A DNA stretch of 64,000 nucleotides from Ferruginibacter paludis (GTDB taxonomy: Bacteria > Bacteroidota > Bacteroidia > Chitinophagales > Chitinophagaceae). The notes beneath the pieces were generated by a model. It did no database searches. It was not told the origin of the DNA and worked only from the letters and a program-made list of their open reading frames with translations. The stretch lies in NCBI RefSeq assembly GCF_030409685.1, contig NZ_JAUFQJ010000001.1:372001-436000 (forward strand), written 5' to 3'. Made by a program: the position numbers and the translations under genes. This document shows, in pieces, positions 17,910 through 25,400 of the stretch (positions within the stretch are counted from its first letter, which is position 1; each line of letters begins with the position of its first letter).

Positions 17910-18743
17910 GTGGATACATCCAACTTCATACAATGCCTCTTTAACCAGCACCAGCAGGCTACTACAGCCTTTCCGGATAAGGAGCTGGCGGAAGAATTTA
18001 TTGACGGATTTTTTGAATTTTTATTCATACCGCAGAAGCAAAAAAGGATGTCGCAGTATGAGCTTACAAAAGAATTTGAATCGTATAAAAGTCATTTATC
18101 GGCACTCATTTATGACGTAAATGCCGATGGTGAGCAAACACAATCCGTTACCGATTTATTTTTTGAAAACATACCGGCTATATACGACCTGCTACTGAAA
18201 GACGCTGAAGCAATATTGCAATCAGATCCTGCCGCCAAAACAATTGAAGAAGTGTTGATGGCATACCCTGGTTTTTATGCCACGGCTGTTTACAGGTTTT
18301 CACATCAATTGGTGTTGCTGGGAGTAAAAATATTGCCGCGTATTTTTTCTGAATATGCGCATAGCAAAACCGGTATTGATATTCATCCGGGTGCCGAAAT
18401 CGGGTCATCATTTTTTATTGATCATGGAACCGGAATTGTAATTGGTGAAACCACGCACATTGGTAATAATGTAAAAATTTACCAGGGCGTAACGCTCGGT
18501 GCATTGAGTGTGAGTAAAATCCAGGTAAAGCCAAAAAGGCACCCGAGTATCGAAGACAATGTAATCATTTATTCAGGCGCTACCATATTGGGCGGCGATA
18601 CAGTCATTGGCCACGACAGCGTGATTGGTGGAAACGTATGGCTTACCAATTCGGTGTTGCCTTATTCAATCGTATATCATAAAAGTGAGGTATCAATAAG
18701 GGATAATAATCCTTTACCAGAGGCGCTCAATTTTGTAATATAG
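17910..18743 (+). CDS. cysE: Serine O-acetyltransferase
   Basis: Makes O-acetylserine, the carbon acceptor for sulfide. The 277-residue protein has an N-terminal helical domain and a C-terminal left-handed beta-helix with hexapeptide repeats: TGIDIHPGAEIG, FFIDHGTGIVIGETTHIG, and VTLGALSV. The long N-terminal part resembles the EpsC/plant type more than the short bacterial SATs. The start is a GTG at 17910; the next ATG would remove about 45 residues of the helical domain. It lies between cysN and cysK, so substrate and acceptor synthesis are linked. Confidence 0.92.
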   Translation: MDTSNFIQCLFNQHQQATTAFPDKELAEEFIDGFFEFLFIPQKQKRMSQYELTKEFESYKSHLSALIYDVNADGEQTQSVTDLFFENIPAIYDLLLKDAEAILQSDPAAKTIEEVLMAYPGFYATAVYRFSHQLVLLGVKILPRIFSEYAHSKTGIDIHPGAEIGSSFFIDHGTGIVIGETTHIGNNVKIYQGVTLGALSVSKIQVKPKRHPSIEDNVIIYSGATILGGDTVIGHDSVIGGNVWLTNSVLPYSIVYHKSEVSIRDNNPLPEALNFVI

Positions 18744-18777
18744 AAATTGGTCCGGGCCGGTGAGGCAATGGTCATCA

Positions 18778-18799
18778 TTCTTGCATCGCCCTCTTGTAC
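18778..18799 (-). repeat. GCGACGC-type dispersed repeat, copy 1
   Basis: On the minus strand it contains GTACAAGAGGGCGATGCAAG. Related copies lie at 22479-22509, 31533-31553, 35927-35945 and 61185-61205, all intergenic. Confidence 0.6.
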
Positions 18800-18896
18800 A
18801 AAAATAGCTTTGATGAACTTTTACCCTGGCGGAGATAGAACAACAGTTATAATCAAATAATTAAACGTCAACAGACACTAATTAAACCATCATACA

Positions 18897-19808
18897 ATGA
18901 AAGCAAACAGCATTTTAGCAACCATTGGCAACACGCCACATGTACGCATCAATAAATTGTACGGCAACCAGCACGAAGTATGGATCAAACTGGAAAAAAC
19001 AAATCCGGGTGCAAGCATTAAAGATCGTATTGCACTCGCTATGATTGAAGACGCAGAGCTGAAAGGTTTATTAAATAAGGATAGTGTGATTATTGAACCT
19101 ACCAGTGGTAACACGGGTATAGGACTGGCTTTGGTTGCGGCTGTTAAAGGCTATAAAATTATTTTGGTTATGCCCGAAAGTATGAGCATTGAACGCAGAA
19201 GGCTGATGGCTTTATACGGCGCAGAATTTGTGCTGACACCAAGGGAAAAAGGTATGAAAGGCGCCATTGAAAAAGCAGGCGAGTTAACCGCCTCAACACC
19301 CAACGCCTGGATGCCACAGCAGTTTGATAACCCTGCCAATACAGAAGTACACCGCAAAACAACAGCCCTGGAAATTGCGACAGATTTTCCCGAAGGGCTG
19401 GATTATATTATTACCGGTGTTGGTACAGGCGGGCATATCACCGGCGTTGCGGAAATATTGAAGAAGCAATTTCCCAACCTGAAAGTGTTTGCAGTTGAGC
19501 CTGAATTGTCGCCCGTGTTAAGTGGTGGCGCTCCTGGTCCACACCCGATACAAGGTATTGGAGCAGGTTTTGCACCTTCGATTTTAAATAAAGACATTTT
19601 AGACGGCGTAATACAGGTAAGCAAGGATGATGCATTTTCATATACACAAAGACTGGCCAAAGAAGAAGGTATTTTAGCAGGTATTTCAACCGGCGCATCA
19701 CTGGCGGCAGTAGCGAAAAAACTCGCAGAAATTCCGGCAGGTGCTAAAGTACTTACCTTTAATTACGACACAGGCGAAAGGTATTTGTCTATTGAAGGGT
19801 TGTTTTAA
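18897..19808 (+). CDS. cysK: Cysteine synthase A (O-acetylserine sulfhydrylase)
   Basis: A 303-residue PLP enzyme joining O-acetylserine and sulfide to cysteine. The PLP lysine is Lys42 in [11 protein letters not shown], followed by [11 protein letters not shown] and the [10 protein letters not shown] phosphate loop. SIKDR and the later GIGAGF block fit the CysK class. A CysM-type paralogue is encoded at 54359-55240. Confidence 0.94.
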   Translation: MKANSILATIGNTPHVRINKLYGNQHEVWIKLEKTNPGASIKDRIALAMIEDAELKGLLNKDSVIIEPTSGNTGIGLALVAAVKGYKIILVMPESMSIERRRLMALYGAEFVLTPREKGMKGAIEKAGELTASTPNAWMPQQFDNPANTEVHRKTTALEIATDFPEGLDYIITGVGTGGHITGVAEILKKQFPNLKVFAVEPELSPVLSGGAPGPHPIQGIGAGFAPSILNKDILDGVIQVSKDDAFSYTQRLAKEEGILAGISTGASLAAVAKKLAEIPAGAKVLTFNYDTGERYLSIEGLF

Positions 19809-19876
19809 GTAAAAATTAAAAAGTAAAAAATAAAAAACTTCATATCAACAGAGTCTTTTTATAGTCGAAAAATTAA

Positions 19877-19903
19877 ACTTCCCTTCAGGGGGTGGGAGCG
19901 GGC
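19877..19903. repeat. GC-rich dispersed repeat, copy 4, before the SUMT gene
   Basis: CCCTTCAGGGGGTGGGAGCG ends at the ATG of the SUMT gene (19904). An in-frame GTG inside the repeat could be mistaken for the start. Confidence 0.65.
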
Positions 19904-20746
19904 ATGAACGAAATCAACCATACCGGTAAAGTAATATTAGCAGGTGCAGGCTGCGGCGATCCGGAACTGATCACCGTAAAGGCGGCACGTTACCTGCAAC
20001 AGGCGGATGTGGTGTTGACAGACAGGCTGGTTAGCAAAGCAATATTAGACCAGTATGTACGCAAGGATGCCGAGATTATTTATGTGGGAAAACAATGCAG
20101 AAGAGGGTACAGCACACCGCAGCAAAGCATCAACGCCTACATCGTGGAATATGCGCTGCAAGGGAAGCTGGTAGTGCGTTTAAAAGGTGGCGATGTTTCC
20201 ATCTTTTCTAATATCCTGGATGAACTGCAGACGGTGGTAGAACACAATATTCCCTACGAAATTATTCCAGGTGTAACGGCGGCTTTAGGTGCAGCTTCTT
20301 ATGCCGGAATACCTTTAACGGGCAGGGGGTTATCTACTGCGGTGCGCTTACTTACATCTTATAAATCAGATATTGTAACAGATACTTATTGGCAGGAATT
20401 AGCGCAAACAACCGACACACTGGTTTTTTACATGTCGTCGGAAACGCTTGATAATGTAGTTGCCAACCTGGTGAAATACAATATTGATCCACTGAAATTG
20501 ATGGCAGTGATAGAACAGGCTACAACGCCTTTACAACATGTACACATCAGTTCTTTATACGACTACGAAGTGAATCTAAAAGGACGTTCTTTTATTTCAC
20601 CCTCGCTGGTCATTATCGGCAAAGTAGTGGCCCTGCATGAACAATATGCATGGCTGCCCGATGCAGCAAGTACTGATCATTATTTTAAACCGGTTCTTCC
20701 GGATAATAACCTTTTAAAAGCAGCAACACATGTTGGCGGAGAATAA
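19904..20746 (+). CDS. cobA: Uroporphyrinogen III C-methyltransferase (SUMT)
   Basis: Adds two methyl groups from S-adenosylmethionine to uroporphyrinogen III, giving precorrin-2 on the way to siroheme. Motifs: VILAGAGCGDPELITVKAARYL, VRLKGGDVSIF and the GVTAALGAASYAGIPLT loop. From the ATG at 19904 it is 280 residues, the size of a stand-alone SUMT, not the CysG fusion; the dehydrogenase/chelatase half is separate at 41334. It overlaps the next gene by 17 bp, tying siroheme supply to sulfite reductase. Confidence 0.94.
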   Translation: MNEINHTGKVILAGAGCGDPELITVKAARYLQQADVVLTDRLVSKAILDQYVRKDAEIIYVGKQCRRGYSTPQQSINAYIVEYALQGKLVVRLKGGDVSIFSNILDELQTVVEHNIPYEIIPGVTAALGAASYAGIPLTGRGLSTAVRLLTSYKSDIVTDTYWQELAQTTDTLVFYMSSETLDNVVANLVKYNIDPLKLMAVIEQATTPLQHVHISSLYDYEVNLKGRSFISPSLVIIGKVVALHEQYAWLPDAASTDHYFKPVLPDNNLLKAATHVGGE

Positions 20747-22430
20747 ACTTAAAATTTTTTTAGACCTTATCAAGTCTTCCGGCAAAGAGGAGCTGCTATG
20801 GATGAATGGCTACCTGAACGGGGTGGTGCAATCACAGGTACCTGTAACTGCTGCTGTAACTGCAACTACAGACCCGGCGGTGAGTAAGATTACCATCGTG
20901 TATGGCACTGAAACCGGCAACTCAAAAAGACTGGCCGCCGATTTTGCAGCGAAAGCAAAACAACAACGCATTCATGCAAAAGTGGTGGGCATGGATCAAT
21001 ATCGCCTGACTGACCTTACAAAGGAAGAATATTTGCTGGCCATTGTCAGTACCCATGGCGAAGGCGAACCACCCATTGCAGCAAAAAAATTCTATGATCA
21101 TATTCACCAGAATGGGTTTAAACTGGAAAAACTAAAATACAGCGTACTGGCGTTGGGCGATACCTCTTACCCTCTGTTTTGTAAAACGGGCGAGGAAGTA
21201 GATGAACAATTTAACAAACTGGGCGGCAGCAGGATAGCGCCCTTGCAAAAATGTGATGTGGAGTACGAAGAAGATGCCAACAGCTGGTTCAACGGTGTAT
21301 TAAAAAGCCTTTCTACTGCAACAGCCCTTGTGCCCGCTTCAACACCGGCAACCATTGCAGCTAAAAAAACAGGTAAGCAAATCTATTCTGGTACCGTACT
21401 CACAAAAGTAAATTTAAACGACCGGGGTTCTAATAAGGAAACCTTTCATATTGAAATAGCAGCGGATGGATTGCAGTACCAGTGCGGCGACTCCGTAGGC
21501 ATTGTACCTGAAAATCCAACGAAGGTGGTGGAAGAAATTCTTGCGGTTGCTAAAGTGGATGGTACGAAAAAGATTGTCTTTAAAAATGAAGAAGTAAGCA
21601 TTTATGATCTGTTGAAATATAAGATCAACATTATTTATTTAACTGAACGGTTGGTAAAACAATATGCGGAAATAACCGGTGAAGACATACCTGCAACCAA
21701 AATGGATTTGCTGGATTTATTAAAAATTTATCCTGTAAAAGACGCGGCACAATTTGAAACTATTGTGAGTAAGATGAATGCCATTTCTCCCAGGCTGTAC
21801 ACCATCGCTTCTTCACCGTCTGCCCATGAAGGCGAAGTGCATATCCTTGCAGTAAAGGACACTTACACCATCAATGATGAAAAAAGATTTGGCCTTTGCT
21901 CCACTTATTTAAGTGAATTGCAGGTGAACACCGAACAGAAATTTTTTATCCAGACTAATAAAAGATTCCGGATGCCGGCCGATGATAAAGATATGATCAT
22001 GGTTGGTCCGGGTACTGGCATCGCAGCTTTCAGGTCATTTTTATCAGAACGGGATGCAACCGGCGCTACCGGTAAAAACTGGTTGTTCTTTGGCGATCAG
22101 CATTTTGCCACGGATTTTTTATACCAGACCGAAATACAGAACTGGGTTGAAACAGGCGTACTGACAAAAGTGAATGTAGCTTTCTCAAGAGACCAGCATT
22201 TTAAATTGTACGTGCAGCATAAAATGCTGCAGCACGCCGCTGAAGTATACGAATGGATCAATAGTGGTGCGTCATTTTTTATCTGTGGTACCAAAGACCC
22301 GATGAGCATTGATGTAGAGAATACCCTGGTAGAAATTATCCAGCAGCAGGGCAACAAATCATTGGAAGAGGCAAAGAAATATTTGGAATTGATGGAAGAA
22401 GAAGGCCGCTATGAAAAAGATGTTTATTGA
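20730..22430 (+). CDS. cysJ: NADPH-dependent sulfite reductase flavoprotein (CysJ-like)
   Basis: A 566-residue diflavin reductase. After about 45 N-terminal residues (ending LLWMNGYLNGVV, as in bacterial CysJ proteins) comes a flavodoxin domain (TIVYGTETGNSKRLA, STHGEGEPP, LALGDTSYPLFC), then an FAD domain with PRLYTIASSP, and an NADPH domain with GPGTGIAAFRSFL. It ends in GRYEKDVY, the usual CysJ C-terminus. It should pass electrons from NADPH to the CysI haemoprotein encoded next. The start overlaps the SUMT gene. Confidence 0.92.
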   Translation: MLAENKLKIFLDLIKSSGKEELLWMNGYLNGVVQSQVPVTAAVTATTDPAVSKITIVYGTETGNSKRLAADFAAKAKQQRIHAKVVGMDQYRLTDLTKEEYLLAIVSTHGEGEPPIAAKKFYDHIHQNGFKLEKLKYSVLALGDTSYPLFCKTGEEVDEQFNKLGGSRIAPLQKCDVEYEEDANSWFNGVLKSLSTATALVPASTPATIAAKKTGKQIYSGTVLTKVNLNDRGSNKETFHIEIAADGLQYQCGDSVGIVPENPTKVVEEILAVAKVDGTKKIVFKNEEVSIYDLLKYKINIIYLTERLVKQYAEITGEDIPATKMDLLDLLKIYPVKDAAQFETIVSKMNAISPRLYTIASSPSAHEGEVHILAVKDTYTINDEKRFGLCSTYLSELQVNTEQKFFIQTNKRFRMPADDKDMIMVGPGTGIAAFRSFLSERDATGATGKNWLFFGDQHFATDFLYQTEIQNWVETGVLTKVNVAFSRDQHFKLYVQHKMLQHAAEVYEWINSGASFFICGTKDPMSIDVENTLVEIIQQQGNKSLEEAKKYLELMEEEGRYEKDVY

Positions 22431-22478
22431 TGTGTAGAAATCGACTGGGGCTGTTCCCACATTGCAAAATGGTATGCC

Positions 22479-22509
22479 GTACAAGAGGGCGACGCAACGA
22501 TGCCGCCAT
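22479..22509 (+). repeat. GCGACGC-type dispersed repeat, copy 2
   Basis: Contains GTACAAGAGGGCGACGCAAC in the cysJ-cysI spacer. A TGTTCGG segment follows, as in the copy at 31533. Confidence 0.65.
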
Positions 22510-22562
22510 GAAAAACAACTGTTCGGGCAACATGTTTTAAAGAATCAGATTAAAAAATTACT

Positions 22563-24236
22563 ATGTCAGAGAAAAATAATTTATCCGCAATAGAAAAAAT
22601 AAAAACCGCCAGTGATGGTTTGCGGGGTTCTATTCCGCAAAGCCTGCACGATGAAATTACCGGCGCTATCCGTGAAGACGATACCGCAGTGATCAAATTT
22701 CACGGCATGTACCAGCAGGATGACCGCGACAGGAGAGAAGAACGTGCGGAAAAAAGACTGGATCGCTTGTATACTTTTATGATTCGCCTTCGCTTGCCGG
22801 GTGGTTTTATCAGTGCAAAAAAATGGATTGCGGCCAATGAAATTGCGCTTGACAACAGCACAGGCGTAATTAAAATCACCACGCGGCAAACCATACAGTT
22901 GCATGGATTGATCAAATCAAAAATAAGGCCCACCATTCAGTCTTTTAGCCAGGCTGGTCTTGATTCTATTGCTACCTGTGGTGACATCAACCGCAATGTA
23001 AGTTGTACCTCTCACCCGGGCGAATCGCCGATACATGCACAGGTATTTGCCTATGCAGATAAAATCAGCAATTACCTGATGCCTAAAACAAAAGCTTATT
23101 ATGAAATATGGCTGGATGAAGAAAAGATAGCGGAGAAGAATGAAGAAGAAGATCCATTATACCAGGACAGGTACTTACCCAGGAAATTTAAGATTGGTAT
23201 TGCCATCCCACCTAACAATGATGTGGATGTTTTTACCAATGATCTCGGCCTGGTAGCCATTATAGAAAATAATGAATTAAAGGGCTTTAATATCGCCATT
23301 GGTGGCGGACTGTCAACCACGCATGGCAATGCTTCTACTTACGCAAGATTGGGTACCACCATCGGCTTTGTTGATACCGAAGAAAAAGTAATGAGAGCTA
23401 TTTATGAAATCATTACGGTGCAGCGTGATTTTGGTAACCGCAGCGACAGGAAACTGGCCCGGTTAAAATATACCCTTGACAAAATGGGCGTAGATGCTTA
23501 CAGAGCAGAAGTGGAAAAGCGCACCGGTTTTAAACTGGAGCCGGCAAGACCTTATGAATTTACGCAAAGGGCTGATCGTTATGGCTGGTTACAGAACGCA
23601 CAAGGCGTTTGGTACTACACCTTATTTGTGGAAAACGGCCGGGTGCTGGATGATGAAAAGCTGGCGCTGAAAACAGCCCTGCTGGAAGTGGCCAGAACCG
23701 GCAAATGCAATTTCCTGTTTACCTCCAATCAAAATATGATCATCAGTGATGTAGCGGATAAGGATAAGGCTACCATTAACGAAATACTCGAACGGTTTAA
23801 AATTATTGAACATACAGAAGCCGCCAGTCACCTGCGTAAAAATGCAATTGCTTGCGTAGCATTGCCAACTTGTCCGCTGGCATTGGCGGAGGGACAACGT
23901 TACCTGCCCACGCTGATTTCTAAAATTGAGCCGCTTGTGGTAAAACATGCGTTACAGGATGAAGGTATCATTATGCGCATGACAGGTTGCCCCAACGGTT
24001 GCGGCAGACCGTACGCTGCGGAAATTGGTTTTGTAGGTACTGCCGTTGGCAGGTATAACCTCCACATTGGTGGAGACAATGAAGGTGAGCGCCTGAACAC
24101 GTTGTACAAGGAAAGCCTGGATGAAGCGGGGTTGTTGGAAGAACTGGATATTTTGTTTGCGGCCTTTAAAAAAGAGAGAAAAGGAAAAGAAAATTTTGGG
24201 GACTTCTCTTACCGGAAATATGTGCAGAAAAATTAA
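22563..24236 (+). CDS. cysI: Sulfite reductase haemoprotein (siroheme, [4Fe-4S])
   Basis: Reduces sulfite to sulfide with six electrons. The 557-residue protein carries the cluster/siroheme cysteines Cys431 and Cys437 (CVALPTC) and Cys476 and Cys480 (TGCPNGC), followed by GRPYAAEIGFVG. CPLALAEGQRYLP and the preceding context match CysI more than ferredoxin-type NirA. The partner flavoprotein gene lies directly upstream. A terminator follows at 24269. Confidence 0.95.
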   Translation: MSEKNNLSAIEKIKTASDGLRGSIPQSLHDEITGAIREDDTAVIKFHGMYQQDDRDRREERAEKRLDRLYTFMIRLRLPGGFISAKKWIAANEIALDNSTGVIKITTRQTIQLHGLIKSKIRPTIQSFSQAGLDSIATCGDINRNVSCTSHPGESPIHAQVFAYADKISNYLMPKTKAYYEIWLDEEKIAEKNEEEDPLYQDRYLPRKFKIGIAIPPNNDVDVFTNDLGLVAIIENNELKGFNIAIGGGLSTTHGNASTYARLGTTIGFVDTEEKVMRAIYEIITVQRDFGNRSDRKLARLKYTLDKMGVDAYRAEVEKRTGFKLEPARPYEFTQRADRYGWLQNAQGVWYYTLFVENGRVLDDEKLALKTALLEVARTGKCNFLFTSNQNMIISDVADKDKATINEILERFKIIEHTEAASHLRKNAIACVALPTCPLALAEGQRYLPTLISKIEPLVVKHALQDEGIIMRMTGCPNGCGRPYAAEIGFVGTAVGRYNLHIGGDNEGERLNTLYKESLDEAGLLEELDILFAAFKKERKGKENFGDFSYRKYVQKN

Positions 24237-24268
24237 ATTATTATAACAGATGGATACTTGTCCAATCA

Positions 24269-24302
24269 AAAAAATCTGTGCCTTATTGGGTGCAGATTTT
24301 TT
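24269..24302 (+). terminator. Rho-independent terminator after cysI
   Basis: Stem AAAAAATCTG (24269-24278) with CAGATTTTTT (24293-24302). It closes the sulfur assimilation run and lies before the convergent regulator gene. Confidence 0.75.
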
Positions 24303-24387
24303 GTTTCAGCAGCATCCCAATTGGAAAACCACTGAGGAATATAGAAGCCTTGCAATACCTCACCTGTTTCTATAATACACTTTTGAT

Positions 24388-25074
24388 TCATTCATCTTTC
24401 GTAAACCCTTCCAAAGCTTCCTGGTTCAAAATCGTAATCTTCTTCCCATCTACTTTCAACAGTTGTTGTTCAGCCAGGTCGCTCATAATTCTAAAGACGG
24501 TTTCATAAGTGGTGCCAGCATATGATGCCAGGTCCTGCCTGCTCAGCAGAATGTTGATGTGGCCATCAGGCTTTACCCCAAATTTGTTTTGTAATAGCAA
24601 CAGTGCATTGGCCACACGCCCTTTTACGCTCATGTGCGCCAGGTTACGCATTTTGCGTTCAGATTGTTTTAACTCTTCCGCAAAAAACAGCATCAGCCTT
24701 TGCATAAAATCATAATTGATTTTTAACGATGACATAAAAAAATCCAGCGGAATAAAACAGGCCGTAACGTTTTCAAGTGCTGTACCAGATACAGGATAAA
24801 TATTATCTGCACCCAGGCCCCTGTGCCCAACGATATCTCCGTTTTTAGCAAACCGCACAATCAATTCCTTTTGCCCCCATTGCTTGTGCACTTTTACCGT
24901 GCCGTTGTTTACAAAATAAATCCCGGTCATCACATCTCCTTCGTTAAAAAGCAATTCACCTTTCTTTATGGATACAATTTTTCTGTTTGCGCCGATAGCA
25001 GGCAGCCACTCCGGAATACACAACTGACAATACATGCAGCTTTTTAAATCGCAATCCTGCTTTTGTTTTTTCAT
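24388..25074 (-). CDS. FNR-like Crp-family transcription regulator with Fe-S cysteines
   Basis: A 228-residue regulator: N-terminal cysteines, cyclic-nucleotide-binding fold (about 30-120), dimer helix, C-terminal winged HTH with the recognition segment TTYETVFRIMSDL. Cysteines at 8, 13, 16 and 19 sit in a CMYCQLCIP context very like the start of E. coli FNR, and Cys106 in NVTACFIP aligns with FNR Cys122. This is the full ligand set for an oxygen-labile [4Fe-4S] cluster. The ETVFR recognition motif keeps the Glu and Arg of FNR's ETISR. It faces away from nirB with a shared upstream region that contains a TGAT-N4-ATCA site, so control of nitrite/nitrate genes is plausible. Binding of another signal such as NO cannot be excluded. 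Confidence 0.85.
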   Translation of the reverse strand: MKKQKQDCDLKSCMYCQLCIPEWLPAIGANRKIVSIKKGELLFNEGDVMTGIYFVNNGTVKVHKQWGQKELIVRFAKNGDIVGHRGLGADNIYPVSGTALENVTACFIPLDFFMSSLKINYDFMQRLMLFFAEELKQSERKMRNLAHMSVKGRVANALLLLQNKFGVKPDGHINILLSRQDLASYAGTTYETVFRIMSDLAEQQLLKVDGKKITILNQEALEGFTKDE

Positions 25075-25110
25075 ATAGTTATAAATAATCTATGTTATTT
25101 AGTGTAGCCC

Positions 25111-25118
25111 CAAAATTA
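25111..25118 (-). promoter_or_regulatory. Candidate promoter of the FNR-like regulator
   Basis: TAATTTTG on the minus strand, 36 bp before the start codon, matches TAnnTTTG. Confidence 0.5.
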
Positions 25119-25248
25119 GCTGATTAGCCCGAAAATAATTTTTTGTGCGGTAAATGGAACATTTTTGGGCATAATGTTGCAATAGCCAGATAAATTAGAC
25201 ATCATATTTTTATATTATGATTTATTATATATTTATATTAAAATAAGA

Positions 25249-25256
25249 TATATTTG
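25249..25256 (+). promoter_or_regulatory. Candidate promoter of nirB
   Basis: TATATTTG, an exact TAnnTTTG match, lies about 145 bp before the nirB ATG. It implies a leader containing the FNR-type site; a second promoter nearer the gene is possible but not recognisable. Confidence 0.45.
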
Positions 25257-25284
25257 TTTAATTGCTTAAAACGGCGTAAAATTG

Positions 25285-25296
25285 TGATACAAATCA
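25285..25296. promoter_or_regulatory. FNR/Crp-type binding site upstream of nirB
   Basis: TGAT-ACAA-ATCA is an exact TGAT-N4-ATCA palindrome, the core recognised by FNR-type regulators. It sits between the FNR-like gene and nirB, about 105 bp before the nirB ATG. Confidence 0.6.
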
Positions 25297-25400
25297 TAAT
25301 AATAGAATTTTTTAGTCGCCATACTGAAAATAATTATTAAATAGATTTATTTTTAATACGATTGCTTGCTATAATTTTTCAATCTGCTAAACAGGGATTT

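Larger units (their letters stand above)
25075..25400. other. Divergent regulator/nirB control region
   Basis: A very AT-rich gap of about 325 bp. It holds candidate TAnnTTTG promoters for both genes and one FNR-type site, annotated separately. No reading frame is supported. Confidence 0.6.

Noticed and set aside
18771..18863. 30-codon frame before cysK as a possible leader
   Set aside because: It runs through the GCGACGC-type repeat and has a single Cys codon.
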